The notes under the pieces: model-generated
Seen by the model: only the letters and a program-made list of their open reading frames with translations
Databases searched by the model: none
What the model was told of the DNA's origin: nothing
Translations under genes and position numbers: made by a program
Assembly (NCBI GenBank): GCA_046757965.1
Contig: JBHHZI010000002.1
Span: 1-64,000, forward strand
Direction: 5' to 3'
Origin: JBHHZI01 sp046757965
GTDB lineage: Bacteria; Acidobacteriota; Polarisedimenticolia; SMYD01
Length of the DNA: 64,000 bases
Shown here: piece by piece, positions 42,501 to 56,724 of the stretch
Layout: every line of letters starts with the position of its first letter
Numbering within the stretch: position 1 is the stretch's first letter

Positions 42501-42913
42501 GGCTGGCCCGCTTCCAGGCGGTGGAGAACACCTATCTCTCCACCTTCCAGATGCTCGGCGGGCTCGGGCTCCTGCTGGGGACGGTGGGCCTGGGCCTGGT
42601 GCTCCTGCGCAACGTGAGCGAGCGACGGGGCGAGCTGGCGACGCTACGGGCCTGCGGGTTCGCACGTCGCCGGCTCACCTGGATGATTGCCGCCGAGACC
42701 GGCTTCCTGCTGGCGACCGGGCTGGCGGCCGGCAGCATCGCCGCGCTCGCCTCGGCCGTGCCCCGACTGGTGACAGGCTCGCTGCACCTGCCGTGGGCCT
42801 TCCTCGGGGGCACGCTGGCGATTGTCCTGGTCACCGGCATGCTCTCCTGCGTGGCGGCGGTGGCCGGCGCCCTTCGACAGCCGCTCCTGCCGTCGCTCAA
42901 GGCGGAACGGTAG
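39560..42913 (+). CDS. Large FtsX-like ABC transporter permease (1117 aa)
   Basis: ATG 39560 lies inside the end of the ATPase gene. The N-terminal helix (AVVLAGAVATAVLTGALLVGDSVRGSLADLT) is followed by a large extracytoplasmic MacB-like domain (about 60-500). Four-helix FtsX segments begin at about 515 (FSMLFVSFSFFLILAAAMLVTLLFGLG ... REIGLRRAIGTPMARVRNQLLGEGLLLAVVGGGLGV) and again at about 985-1110 (LGGLGLLLGTVGLGLVLLRNVSERRGELATLRACGFARRRL), with a second extracytoplasmic part in between. This is the duplicated long-permease architecture seen in planctomycete and acidobacterial FtsX proteins. It is the last gene of the 13-gene operon. The substrate is unknown; a glycosylated or lipid-like product made by the operon is a candidate. 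Confidence 0.93.
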   Translation: MLRSLIHHRRVSTAVVLAGAVATAVLTGALLVGDSVRGSLADLTRERLGRIDEVLVGPRFFREHLADELTAPPDRVCETVVPAIFMTGSAVHGTTGARTSGVSVRGVDGRFLDLLDWPDGGVPDLATAEGASFPPVVVNESLARDLDAHPGDPILLSFPRASDVPRDTVLGEKDPASVVKRLRLTVVGVVSDRGGGRFGLAANQVAPRNAFVPLSRLQRTLDLAGRANVLLAACAEASPTEELDRSVGAVLSLADLGLSVTDAGDRLDLQSRRLVLAPSTVKVIDEVAAAEGLPVRHVVTYLANRIEVGRRAVPYSTVSGLDLGPAPPFETLRPIAGHLDGGLGDREIVLNEWAATDLSASPGDEVRLTYFAVGPHEELRTASASFTLRAVVAMEGLGADAGLTPDYPGIQDAGDMAGWNPPFPVDLSQVRPEDEAYWDRWRAVPKAFVSLATGSALWGTRHGAVTSVRVAASTAAARNGFLEDVRTRLLSAAHPFRFQPVKTAGLSAASGATDFSMLFVSFSFFLILAAAMLVTLLFGLGVEQRAREIGLRRAIGTPMARVRNQLLGEGLLLAVVGGGLGVAGGWAYGWLMMTGLRTVWVGAVGTPVLFLHVTATSLLGGWIGSVLVVEIAVGLAVRRLRKVAPTALLAGAGSLVRRAPAGRVTTALALGGWLTGAGLLATMILTGAGESPGLAFGVGGALLVGCLATFARWCRRRPPSTLARAPGPIAMAARNSAENPGRSLLSMALVASTSFIIILVAANRHEFGDEETDRRSGTGGFALLAEATVPVVADLSSETGRAAVGLSADASLGPDVEIFPLRLLPGNDASCLNLYRPSAPRVLGVPPEFVARGGFTFQAHAAGPTAGWNVLTSSFDDGAIPAIADAKSAQWLWKLGLGDDVILPDEAGRLLHLRLVGLLQASIFQSEILIPEAAFLEHFPGRAGYSVFAVDAPAARSASVGLALERGLAPFGVDAVSTRERLARFQAVENTYLSTFQMLGGLGLLLGTVGLGLVLLRNVSERRGELATLRACGFARRRLTWMIAAETGFLLATGLAAGSIAALASAVPRLVTGSLHLPWAFLGGTLAIVLVTGMLSCVAAVAGALRQPLLPSLKAER

Positions 42914-42933
42914 CCGGCGCGAGGTGGCGCCGG
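42914..42933. terminator. GC-rich stem-loop after the 13-gene operon
   Basis: CCGGCGC-GAGGTG-GCGCCGG, a perfect 7-bp stem with a 6-nt loop, starts directly after the permease stop, between convergent genes. No U-tract follows, so it could be a weak or factor-assisted terminator. Confidence 0.4.
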
Positions 42934-42945
42934 TGGCGTCGCCGG

Positions 42946-43521
42946 TCAGCGGGCAGGCGGCGTGCTGTCGAGGGTTCGCTCGATCTCGGCGAGGAGGTCC
43001 TCGACGGAGCCGGGCTCCTCGCTGACGACGATGGCGCCGTCGGCGTCGGTGGCGACATGGGAGATACCGGGATTGTCGCGCTCCAGGTCGTCGATCACGT
43101 GGGCCTGCGCCTGAAAGCGGCGCAGGAGCTCGCGGCTCTGCCGTGTCAGGTCCCGGTGCTCGAGGGCCTGTCGCAACGTCACCTTCAGTTCCTGAACATT
43201 GCACGGTTTGGTGAGAAACCGGTAGACGGCACCCTCGTTGATGGCGCGGATCGCCGCGTCCATGCTGGCCTGGCCGGTGAGGATGATGCGGACGGTGTCG
43301 GGGTAGTCGCGGTGCACGATGGCAAGGAACTGCGAGCCGGACAGGCCCGGCATGCGCTCATCGGAGACCACGACGTCGATCGCCTCACGGGCCAGAAACT
43401 CCATTGCGGCGTCGGCCGAGGCGGCGCTGAACAGCTCGTATCGATCGCCCCGCAGGCTGCGCATCAGTGCCTCGGTCACGTTCGGTTCGTCATCCACGAA
43501 CAGGATCTTGTGTTGAGCCAT
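42946..43521 (-). CDS. Single-receiver response regulator with short C-terminal tail
   Basis: 191 aa. A CheY-type receiver covers residues 5-125: acidic pair D10/D11, phosphoacceptor D54 in VVSDERMPGLSG, the Thr in IILTGQA, and Lys in FLTKPCN. The 65-residue tail (LEHRDLTRQSRELLRRFQAQAHVIDDLERDN) is probably a coiled helix followed by an acidic segment, with no DNA-binding domain. It is the last gene of a four-gene signalling operon (spacing 15 nt, GGGAG ribosome site) and may act as a phosphate sink or protein-interaction output. Confidence 0.92.
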   Translation of the reverse strand: MAQHKILFVDDEPNVTEALMRSLRGDRYELFSAASADAAMEFLAREAIDVVVSDERMPGLSGSQFLAIVHRDYPDTVRIILTGQASMDAAIRAINEGAVYRFLTKPCNVQELKVTLRQALEHRDLTRQSRELLRRFQAQAHVIDDLERDNPGISHVATDADGAIVVSEEPGSVEDLLAEIERTLDSTPPAR

Positions 43522-43536
43522 GAAACATCTCCCGGG

Positions 43537-44712
43537 TCAAGGGGCGGGGGTGAGAAGGGGGCCGGTTCGCGCGTCCTGGGGCATGCGGACCCGGATCGGT
43601 TCGACGACGCCGACACCCTCGGCGAAGCTGCGCAGCCTCTCGAGTGTCTTCTGCGTCAGTTCTTGCCCTCGCTGCATCAGTCGCAGTCCGGTGGCGCTCT
43701 GCACGTCCTCATCAAGAATCATGAACAATCGCATCTCCTCCACGTTCAGGGCTCGCACCTCCATGGCGGTCTGAGCCGGACGGAGCGCCTCGACTGCCGC
43801 CAGGATCGCCGGGTGATGAGCCGCGTCCGGTTCTGCCAGGGCGCGTGCGGCGGCCGCCGGTGTGGAGCCGGTGGACACGAGCGCATCGAAGGTCGCGGCG
43901 GCGCGCAGGATCTGCGCCCCGATCTGTGTGAGGTCCCACGAGTCGAGGCTTGTGGCGCGGGCGTCCGGTTCGGGAAGGGTGTTCTGCCCGGCCACCATGG
44001 CCGCGACTGATTCGAGCCGCGGAATACTCCCCAGCAGCCTACCGGCCACCTGCGGGTGCGAGGCGATCATGCGCAGCTCCGCCTCGCGAAGTTCCTGTCC
44101 GGCCGCCAGACGGGCCAGCGTGTCTCCCGGGAGGGAGACACAGCCGATCTGGGAGAGCATGGCCGCCAGCCGGATCTGCCAGTCGCTGCTGACGCCGAGC
44201 ATCTCGGCGATCTGCGTGGCGTACTGCTGCACCCGGGTGGCCCGGCTGAACGCGTCGGGGCTGACCAGGCCGAGGATCTGGGTCAGGACCTCCACGGCAC
44301 CGTGGAGGGTCTGACCCAGAAGTTCCCGTTCCGCCATGACGAGCCGGTGCTGTTCGAGGGCCGACTCCACACAGCCGATGAGGACGTCCCGGGGGCACGG
44401 CTTGGTCATGAACCGGAACAGCCGGCCGGCGTTGACGGCCTCGATGGTCGCCTGCAGTTCGGCCTGGCCGCTGAGGATCATCTGCACGCTGTCCGGACTG
44501 ATCTCACGGGCCTTGGCCAGGAACTCGGGTCCGCTCATCATCGGCATCCGCATGTCCGACACGATGACGGCAAACGGGTCCGAGGTGGCCATGGCGTCCA
44601 GGCCTGCCTCGCCTCCCACCGCGGTCTCCATATCGAAGCGCCGCGAGAGCTGACGCCGGAGGGCGTCGAGCACGTTCGGCTCGTCATCGACGAACAGGAC
44701 CCGTCCGGTCAC
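43537..44712 (-). CDS. Response regulator with degenerate HD-GYP-like output domain
   Basis: 391 aa, starting at GTG 44712 that overlaps the HDOD gene stop (GTGA). The receiver has phosphoacceptor D53 (IVSDMRMPMMSG). Residues about 150-260 follow the HD-GYP helix pattern (RATRVQQYATQIAEMLGV, then RLAAMLSQIGCVSLPGDTL, then HPQVAGRLLGSIPRLESVAAMV). However, the HD dyad is replaced by SQ (187-188), and neither the HHE nor the GYP motif is present. It is therefore unlikely to hydrolyse cyclic-di-GMP and may act as a binding or scaffolding module. Such response regulators are common in large deltaproteobacterial-type genomes. Confidence 0.88.
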   Translation of the reverse strand: MTGRVLFVDDEPNVLDALRRQLSRRFDMETAVGGEAGLDAMATSDPFAVIVSDMRMPMMSGPEFLAKAREISPDSVQMILSGQAELQATIEAVNAGRLFRFMTKPCPRDVLIGCVESALEQHRLVMAERELLGQTLHGAVEVLTQILGLVSPDAFSRATRVQQYATQIAEMLGVSSDWQIRLAAMLSQIGCVSLPGDTLARLAAGQELREAELRMIASHPQVAGRLLGSIPRLESVAAMVAGQNTLPEPDARATSLDSWDLTQIGAQILRAAATFDALVSTGSTPAAAARALAEPDAAHHPAILAAVEALRPAQTAMEVRALNVEEMRLFMILDEDVQSATGLRLMQRGQELTQKTLERLRSFAEGVGVVEPIRVRMPQDARTGPLLTPAP

Positions 44713-45917
44713 GTCGGCTCCCTCTCCGTGTCGACGGCGGCGCAGGCCGCCTGCCAGGCTCCCCAGCGAGCATCCAGCCCGAGAGCCTCCAGGTACGCGC
44801 AGTCCGCCGTCGGTGCTGCGGCCGGCATGACGGCCTCGGGGTGAGCGGCCAGGGCGCAGGCGGCATGGACGATGGTCAGGGAGCCGAATTCGCTGGTCGG
44901 GCAGGATGAGGGCGCATGGTGATAGGCGATCGCCTCCACGACACTGTCCGGCAGACCCCAGAGACCGATCAGGTAGGCGCCGATGGCTGCATGATGAGTT
45001 CCCAGCCGTTGCTCCTCGATCTTCCAGACCGCGTTGGTTCGCGAGGACACTGCCTCCATCACATCCGCGTACGGACCGGGCATGTTCACGGCGAGAATGA
45101 TCTTGCCGATGTCGTGCAGCAGGGCCGCCAGAAAGGCATCGTCCGCCGTCTGCTTGTCCAGATCCTCGCTGCCGCAGATCGCCCGGGCGAAGGCAGCTGT
45201 CTTCATGCTGCGATGCCAGAGCGCCTCGAGATCGAGCCCTCCGGGCCTCGGCTCGTCGGACTCCAGGAAGATGCTGGTACCCAGAACCAGCGCGCTGATG
45301 GTCTCCAGACCGAGATAGGTCACCGCCCGCTCGACACTGGAGATGCGCTGGGCCAGGCCGAAATAGGCGGAATTGACCAGCTTGAGGATCTTGGCGCTCA
45401 TGCCCATGTCGCTCTGGATCACCCGGCCGATTGTCGGCAGCGACGCGCCCGGCTTCTGGAGTTCGGCCACGACCTGCTGGTACAGGGCGGGCAGGCTGGG
45501 GACCGAATCGAGCCCTGACGTGATCTTCTTCAGTGCCGGGCTTTCCAGCAGTGCCCGCAGGCCGTACGCGCGGTCGATGGTCGTCTTCAGGACGTCGGGA
45601 TCGCACGGCTTGTTCAGGTACTGGTGGGTCGGTCCGACGGCCTTCATCACCAGTTCCTTCTCCGAGTGCCCCGAGAGAATGATGCGAATGGTTCCGGGCT
45701 GTCGGCGCTTGACCTCCTGCAGGAGCGTCGCGCCGTCCATGCCCGGCATCTTCATGTCAGCGACGACGATGTCGAACGGGTGCTTCTCCATCACCTCCAG
45801 CGCCGCCGCACCGCTCGCCGCGAATTCCATCGCCCATTCCTCGCGCATGCTCCGCATCATGCGCCGGATGCCGTCGAGAACCCGCTCCTCGTCGTCGACA
45901 AACAGCACGCGTTTCAT
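44709..45917 (-). CDS. Response regulator with HDOD output domain
   Basis: 402 aa. The receiver at 1-120 has D8/D9 and phosphoacceptor D54 (VVADMKMPGMDG). The HDOD domain at about 135-335 shows VPSLPALYQQVVAELQKPGASL, the motif SDMGMSAKILKLVNSAYFGL, and ALLHDIGKIILA. HDOD proteins usually act as non-catalytic signalling scaffolds, some binding c-di-GMP or controlling motility and chemotaxis. ATG 45917 overlaps the histidine kinase stop (ATGA), so it is the likely direct partner of that kinase. Confidence 0.94.
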   Translation of the reverse strand: MKRVLFVDDEERVLDGIRRMMRSMREEWAMEFAASGAAALEVMEKHPFDIVVADMKMPGMDGATLLQEVKRRQPGTIRIILSGHSEKELVMKAVGPTHQYLNKPCDPDVLKTTIDRAYGLRALLESPALKKITSGLDSVPSLPALYQQVVAELQKPGASLPTIGRVIQSDMGMSAKILKLVNSAYFGLAQRISSVERAVTYLGLETISALVLGTSIFLESDEPRPGGLDLEALWHRSMKTAAFARAICGSEDLDKQTADDAFLAALLHDIGKIILAVNMPGPYADVMEAVSSRTNAVWKIEEQRLGTHHAAIGAYLIGLWGLPDSVVEAIAYHHAPSSCPTSEFGSLTIVHAACALAAHPEAVMPAAAPTADCAYLEALGLDARWGAWQAACAAVDTEREPT

Positions 45918-47749
45918 GAAGACTCTCCGGACGTCCCCGATGTCGTGTCTTCTTCCGCGGGATGGAGCGGCAGGCTGAGGGTGAAACAGGTTCCCTTGCC
46001 CACCTCGGACTCGACCTCGATGCTGCCGCCATGCTTTTCCACGATCACGTCGTGGGCGATGCTCAGCCCCTGGCCGGTGCCCTTGCCGATCTCCTTCGTC
46101 GTGAAAAACGGATCGAAGATGTGCTCGCGGACATCGTCCGGCATGCCGGATCCAGTGTCGGAGATCTTCACCTGCGCGAAGTCGTCGCAGATGCCGGTCT
46201 CCACCGTGATCGTGCCCTTCTCCTGGCCGCTGCCGTCGAGCACGTCAGCGATGGCATGGGTGGCATTGACCACCAGGTTGAGGATCACCTGGTTGAATTC
46301 ATCTGCCAGGCAGGGCACCAGGGGCAGGTCCGGGTCGAGCTTCTTCACGACATCTGCCACGTACTTCCACTCGTTGGTTGCCACCGTGAGCGTGTTCTCG
46401 ATGTTTCGATTGAGATCGGCTGGCTGCTTGTCCGTCGAGAGGTGGGAGAAGTCCTTCATGGCGCGGACGATCTTGGTGACGCGGGCGATCCCCTCGAGGG
46501 ATTGACCGATGGCCTTCGGGATCTCCTCCCGCAGGAAGTCGAGGTCGGCCTTCTCCATGGCGCTCTTCACCACTGAGACGAAATCGGCCGGAAGATCGTC
46601 CGTGGTCCTGGCGGCAGCGATGGCCCCCAGAGCATCGAACAGGGGGAACAGATCGTGGCAGGCGTCATCGAGGAAGCGCGTGTTGTCGCCGATGTACTGG
46701 GTGGGCGTGTTGATCTCGTGGGCGATGCCTGCGGCAAGCTGTCCCACGGACTGCATCTTCTGGGAGTGGCGGAGTTGCCGCTCGTTGGACTCTCTCGTGG
46801 TGACGTCTTCCTTGATGGCGACGAAGTGTGTGATGTTGCCGGTCTCGTCTCGCACGGCAGAGATCGACGTCTCGTCCAGGTACAGGTCCCCGGTCTTCGT
46901 CCGGTTCGCGAAGATACCGGTCCAGCGCTGTCCCTTCGTGATCTTGTTCCACAGATTCTCGTAGAATCCTCTCGTCTGATTGCCGCTGCGCAGGACCCGG
47001 GGATTGGCCCCGACGATCTCCTTCCGGGTCCAGCCGGTGACCTGTTCGAAGGCGGTGTTGACGTACTGGATCCGGCCGGCGATGTCGGTGATCATGATCA
47101 TCTCGTCCGCCTGCTCCAGGGCGGCCACCAGGAGGTGGACCCGTCTTTCCGTGTCCTTTCTGGTGGTGATGTCTCGAAGGAAGGCCGTGAACAGACGATG
47201 GGTGCCGAGGTTGACCTCGGAGACGTGCATCTCCGCGGGGAAGGTGCTGCCGTCCTTGCGGCGTGGTTCCACCTCGATGGTCCGGCCGATGATGTGCGGA
47301 TCCCCGGTCGCCTGGTAGCGCGCCAGGTAGTCGCCATGCCGGTCCGCATGTGGCGCGGGCATCAGGGTGGCCACGCTCTCGCCGATGATTTCGTAATACG
47401 CGTAGCCGAACAGGCGACAGGCGGCGTTGTTGAAGGCGACGATGGTGCCGTGGGGATCGATGGTGATGATGGCGTCTGCGGCCGAGTCGAGAATCGCCTC
47501 GGTGAGGGCCTGCTGCTCCCGGAGGATATCCGCGAGACGGCCGCACTCATCCGATGACATGGGCTCGGGGCTGTCGGTCGATCTCCGGTCGAATGGAACC
47601 GCCGTGGCGCCTATCCTGGCTGACACTGCGGGGGGCGGTGCCGCCGGCGCGTCCGGTGACGGAGTTCGTTCGCCGCCGGTGACGTCATCCGGTGACGGCC
47701 CGGCGGTCTGCACCACGTCGCGGTGTCCTGGTGACTTCCCCCGGGTCAT
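45914..47749 (-). CDS. PAS-PAS sensor histidine kinase
   Basis: About 611 aa, first gene of the phosphorelay operon. The start is uncertain: ATG 47749 is used, TTG 47782 or ATG 47560 are alternatives. Two PAS domains are seen, the first at [32 protein letters not shown] and the second at [26 protein letters not shown] with a PAC tail. They are followed by the H-box [14 protein letters not shown] with phospho-acceptor H344, the N-box [17 protein letters not shown]1 DTGSGMPDD and G2 [12 protein letters not shown]. No transmembrane segments are found, so it is a soluble kinase sensing an internal, possibly redox or gas, signal. The [15 protein letters not shown] variant is the HisKA subtype often paired with HDOD or HD-GYP response regulators, as here. 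Confidence 0.92.
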   Translation of the reverse strand: MTRGKSPGHRDVVQTAGPSPDDVTGGERTPSPDAPAAPPPAVSARIGATAVPFDRRSTDSPEPMSSDECGRLADILREQQALTEAILDSAADAIITIDPHGTIVAFNNAACRLFGYAYYEIIGESVATLMPAPHADRHGDYLARYQATGDPHIIGRTIEVEPRRKDGSTFPAEMHVSEVNLGTHRLFTAFLRDITTRKDTERRVHLLVAALEQADEMIMITDIAGRIQYVNTAFEQVTGWTRKEIVGANPRVLRSGNQTRGFYENLWNKITKGQRWTGIFANRTKTGDLYLDETSISAVRDETGNITHFVAIKEDVTTRESNERQLRHSQKMQSVGQLAAGIAHEINTPTQYIGDNTRFLDDACHDLFPLFDALGAIAAARTTDDLPADFVSVVKSAMEKADLDFLREEIPKAIGQSLEGIARVTKIVRAMKDFSHLSTDKQPADLNRNIENTLTVATNEWKYVADVVKKLDPDLPLVPCLADEFNQVILNLVVNATHAIADVLDGSGQEKGTITVETGICDDFAQVKISDTGSGMPDDVREHIFDPFFTTKEIGKGTGQGLSIAHDVIVEKHGGSIEVESEVGKGTCFTLSLPLHPAEEDTTSGTSGESS

Positions 47750-48131
47750 GGGAGACGTGTTCCTGACCCGTGGAAAGTCCAAGGTGTGGGGCCGGTTCGG
47801 CCCTCGTCAGACGAATGCTGCATCCTCGTCACCCCGCCCCCGGACTGTTGTTCAGGTAGCCGCAACCTCTTTTATCGACCCGGCCCGGCCGTTCTTGAGA
47901 CCCGAGGGTCGATTCGTCGGTCGAGGCGAGGCCTTGGCTCCGGCACCGGGTGTCCGGGCACCGCCCCCCTCGTGGGAAGGGGGACGTGCGTCGACCCGAC
48001 GATGGTTGGAACCGCCCGCCGGGTCCGCTGTTTCCGCCGCGCCACACTTTTGTGGCGGTGCAGGTCAGGTGATATCGTCGGGTCTTCCGGCGGCCATCCC
48101 GCCGTCCATTCACGCATCACGAAGGTTCACG
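47750..48131. other. Divergent intergenic region (382 bp) between kinase operon and gcvP
   Basis: No gene is supported; frames that run through it are extensions of gcvP without conserved residues. It must contain the promoters of both directions. One perfect hairpin (48040-48057) lies near gcvP. Further weak hairpins occur around 47950-47990 (GGTGtccgggCACC and a C5/G5 pair). I looked for glycine-riboswitch conserved sequences and saw none. Confidence 0.5.
48040..48057 (+). promoter_or_regulatory. Perfect hairpin in the gcvP leader
   Basis: CGCCACA-CTTT-TGTGGCG, a 7-bp stem and 4-nt loop, ending 74 nt before the gcvP start. It could be a leader-RNA structure or a dyad operator. No run of T follows. 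Confidence 0.4.
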
Positions 48132-51029
<2,898 letters not shown>

Positions 51030-51067
51030 GAGCCGGGTGTGCTCCTGGCTCCCGGTGAAGGAGCCGG

Positions 51068-52504
<1,437 letters not shown>

Positions 52505-52535
52505 GAACGCTTCTCCCGCTCTGGAATTTACAGCA

Positions 52536-52564
52536 TTGACAGGTTTACGTCAAGAATGTGTACA
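52536..52564 (+). promoter_or_regulatory. Possible aceB promoter (TTGACA-17-TGTACA)
   Basis: A perfect -35 hexamer TTGACA (52536-52541) is followed after 17 bp by TGTACA (52559-52564). The proposed -10 overlaps a dyad TGTAC-N6-GTACA, so a protein bound there would block the promoter. It is oriented toward malate synthase (start 52654). Confidence 0.45.
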
Positions 52565-52640
52565 TCGCGGTACATGTTAACTGATTGAAACTAAATTAGT
52601 TATTGCAAATAAGGCGAGTTCGTGGCATATTGACTGCCAC
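52559..52640. promoter_or_regulatory. Operator-rich spacer between ramB-like gene and aceBA
   Basis: Three perfect inverted repeats lie in 82 bp of locally AT-rich DNA: TGTAC-N6-GTACA (52559-52574), AACTAA-A-TTAGTT (52589-52601) and GTGGCA-N7-TGCCAC (52622-52640). Directly after the second, TTATTGCAAAT (from 52600) resembles the TTTGCAAA core of the corynebacterial RamB site. These are candidate binding sites for the divergently encoded regulator and perhaps a second factor. Which one is used cannot be decided by eye. Confidence 0.5.
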
Positions 52641-52653
52641 ACTGGAGGCACGA

Positions 52654-54267
<1,614 letters not shown>

Positions 54268-54321
54268 AACGGATCCACGGCGCCGCCGGCGGATGAGCGG
54301 CGCGAGACGAAAGGGGGGGAG

Positions 54322-55602
54322 ATGGCGACCGCGGTGAAGACGAGACCGGACATCGGAGGAGAAGAGAAGGTGGCTGCCGGCCGCTTCGACGGCATATCCC
54401 GGCCGTACTCGGCGGAAGAGGTCGCGTCCCTGCGGGGCTCCGTCCCCATCGCCCATACACTCGCGGACCGCGGTGCGCGCCGTCTCTGGAAGTTGTTGAC
54501 CACCCGGGACCACGTGAAGGCCCTGGGCGCCGTCACCGGCAACCAGGCGATGCAGATGGTGCGGGCCGGTCTGCCTGCGATCTACTGCAGCGGCTGGCAG
54601 GTGGCCGCCGACGCCAACTCGGCCGGCCAGATGTACCCCGACCAGAGCCTGTATCCCGTCGACAGCGTGCCGCGACTGGTGCGCCAGATCAACCGGGCGC
54701 TGGAGCGGGCCGACCAGATCGGCCGGCAGGACGAGGATGCCGGCCGGGAGTGGTACGCGCCCATCGTGGCCGATGCCGAGGCCGGTTTCGGCGGGCCGCT
54801 CAATGCCTTCGAGCTGATGAAATCGATGATCGAGGCCGGCGCCGCCGGCGTGCATTTCGAGGACCAGCTCAGCTCGGAGAAGAAGTGTGGTCACCTTGGC
54901 GGCAAGGTCCTGGTGCCCACGGCCCACTTCATTCGCACCCTGACGGCGGCCCGCCTGGCCGCGGACGTGCTGGACGTCCCCACGATTCTCATCGCCCGCA
55001 CGGACGCCAACAGCGCGCAACTGCTGACCTCCGACATCGACCCGCGCGACCACCGCTTCCTCACCGGCGAGCGCACTCCCGAGGGGTTTCATCGCATCAG
55101 CGGCGGTCTGGATGTCGCCATCGCCCGGGGCCTGGCGTACGCACCGTACGCCGACCTCCTCTGGTGCGAGACCGCGCGCCCCGACCTGGCCGAGGCGCGG
55201 CGTTTCGCCGAGGCGATTCATGCCGAGTTTCCGGACAAGATGCTGGCCTACAACTGCTCGCCGTCGTTCAACTGGCGCCGCAACCTCGACGATGGCACCA
55301 TCGCCGGCTTCCAGCGGGAGCTGGGGGCCATGGGGTATCGATTCCAGTTCGTCACGCTGGCGGGCTTCCACGCCCTGAACATGAGCATGTTCGACCTGGC
55401 GTGCCGCTATCGCGAGGCCGGGATGACGGCCTACGCCGGCCTGCAGGAGCAGGAATTCGCGGCCGAGGCGGCGGGATACTCGGCGACACGCCATCAGCGC
55501 GAGGTCGGGACCGGCTACTTCGACCGTGTGCGAGATGTCATCTCGGGCGGCACCGCCTCGACCTCGGCCCTGGAGTCATCCACCGAATCCGACCAGTTCT
55601 GA
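54322..55602 (+). CDS. aceA: Isocitrate lyase
   Basis: 426 aa, the standard short bacterial form. The active-site KKCGH motif is at 187-191 (C189), with [15 protein letters not shown] before it (Mg-binding Asp) and [27 protein letters not shown] and [13 protein letters not shown] after it. It cleaves isocitrate to glyoxylate and succinate, the first step of the bypass. A GGGGGGAG site precedes ATG 54322. Together with aceB and the RamB-like regulator it shows growth on acetate, fatty acids or other C2 sources. Confidence 0.97.
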   Translation: MATAVKTRPDIGGEEKVAAGRFDGISRPYSAEEVASLRGSVPIAHTLADRGARRLWKLLTTRDHVKALGAVTGNQAMQMVRAGLPAIYCSGWQVAADANSAGQMYPDQSLYPVDSVPRLVRQINRALERADQIGRQDEDAGREWYAPIVADAEAGFGGPLNAFELMKSMIEAGAAGVHFEDQLSSEKKCGHLGGKVLVPTAHFIRTLTAARLAADVLDVPTILIARTDANSAQLLTSDIDPRDHRFLTGERTPEGFHRISGGLDVAIARGLAYAPYADLLWCETARPDLAEARRFAEAIHAEFPDKMLAYNCSPSFNWRRNLDDGTIAGFQRELGAMGYRFQFVTLAGFHALNMSMFDLACRYREAGMTAYAGLQEQEFAAEAAGYSATRHQREVGTGYFDRVRDVISGGTASTSALESSTESDQF

Positions 55603-55788
55603 AGCAGCGGACGCCCGGCGATGTCGCGGGCCGGTGTGGGAGTCAGTCTGTACGACCGCGCCTGCAGCGTCGAAGGGTTCCGGCGTTCCGCCGGATCCCC
55701 GGTCCCGGATCCCGGGGCCTAGGACATTGGCGCGTCGATCGATGGTGTAGAATCGCCCGGATCCCGCCAAGGAGAATCCACGCCGGCC

Positions 55789-56724
55789 ATGCGCGAGCGC
55801 ACCTGGAGCCAGAGTTCCACCGCCTCGGTCCGCGTGCGTCATCGTCCGTGGCGGGCCTGCCTTCTGGCGCTGGCGGTGGCGGCCGCTGTGATCGGCACCG
55901 GTTGCTCGGCGGAAGATGCCGGGCAGTCCGTCCCACCTCCGGCCGCGTCCACGCAGGAGACGCCGCCGCCTGCATCGTCTGCCGGACCGGGCGTGACGTC
56001 GCCGCCGGAGAATCCGCGACTGGCCGCCCTGTTCGCTGCGGTGAAGGCCAGGCCGGAGGATGCGGCGGCCCACCACGCACTGGGTCGCATGCTGCACGAG
56101 GCCCATCGCCGCGATGAGGGGCTCGTTCACTTCCAGCGGGCCGTCGAGTTGGACCCCAGCCTGACGAATCTCTTCGATCTGGCGGTGGCGCAGACCGCCA
56201 TGTCCCGCCTGCGTGAGGCCGAGGCGACCTATCGGCGCGTGCTGACGCTGATTCCCGATGAGCCCCGGGCCCTGCAGAATCTGGGCAACGTGCTGCTCAA
56301 CCAGGGGCGCAAGGACGAGGCGATCGCGGCGCTGACGCGAGCGTTGCGCGTGAAGCCCGACCTCCTTCTCGCTCGCTACCAGCTCGCGGGCATCTACAAG
56401 TTCTATGGCCAGTTCGAGGAGGCCTACGGCATGTACCAGGGCGTCCTGGACACGACGCCCCATGACGCCCAGGAACAGCAGGCCGTGGCCGACAGTCTCT
56501 ACCAGATCGCCTCCATCGATGTCTCCCGGGGGGCCTACAGCCAGGCCGAGCAGAACCTCGCCCGTCTGCTGCAGCTCGTGCCCGATCACAAGTCAGCGCA
56601 CTACATGCGTGGCCAGGCCCTGCTGCACCTCGGGCGCGACGACGAGGCCGAGCAGGAGTTCGACACACACGTGCGCCTCCTGGCCAGTCGCCCTGCCAAC
56701 TCGCCGATGGCGTCTTCCCGGTGA
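55789..56724 (+). CDS. TPR-repeat lipoprotein
   Basis: 311 aa. A long basic N-terminus precedes a hydrophobic stretch ending in the lipobox IGTGC, then a Pro/Ala-rich linker (QSVPPPAASTQETPPPASSAG). About five to six TPRs follow (HHALGRMLHEAHRRDEGLVHFQRAVELDP, EAEATYRRVLTLIPDEPRALQNLGNVLLNQGRKDEAIAALTRAL and so on). A GTGTAGAAT extended -10-like element lies about 30 nt upstream. It overlaps the CRTAC1 gene by GTGA. TPR protein plus CRTAC1 pairs are frequent in Acidobacteriota and Planctomycetota; the function is unknown, probably cell-surface assembly. Confidence 0.85.
   Translation: MRERTWSQSSTASVRVRHRPWRACLLALAVAAAVIGTGCSAEDAGQSVPPPAASTQETPPPASSAGPGVTSPPENPRLAALFAAVKARPEDAAAHHALGRMLHEAHRRDEGLVHFQRAVELDPSLTNLFDLAVAQTAMSRLREAEATYRRVLTLIPDEPRALQNLGNVLLNQGRKDEAIAALTRALRVKPDLLLARYQLAGIYKFYGQFEEAYGMYQGVLDTTPHDAQEQQAVADSLYQIASIDVSRGAYSQAEQNLARLLQLVPDHKSAHYMRGQALLHLGRDDEAEQEFDTHVRLLASRPANSPMASSR

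Noticed and set aside
47783..48131. Possible glycine riboswitch upstream of gcvP
   Set aside because: No conserved glycine-aptamer sequences or tandem aptamer layout could be found; only short generic hairpins are present.
47427..48131. Long N-terminal extension of GcvP
   Set aside because: The region is not protein-like, overlaps the kinase gene on the other strand, and the conserved P-protein start is at 48132.
51030..51067. Intrinsic terminator between gcvP and the RamB-like gene
   Set aside because: Only imperfect GC-rich pairings and no U-tract on either strand.
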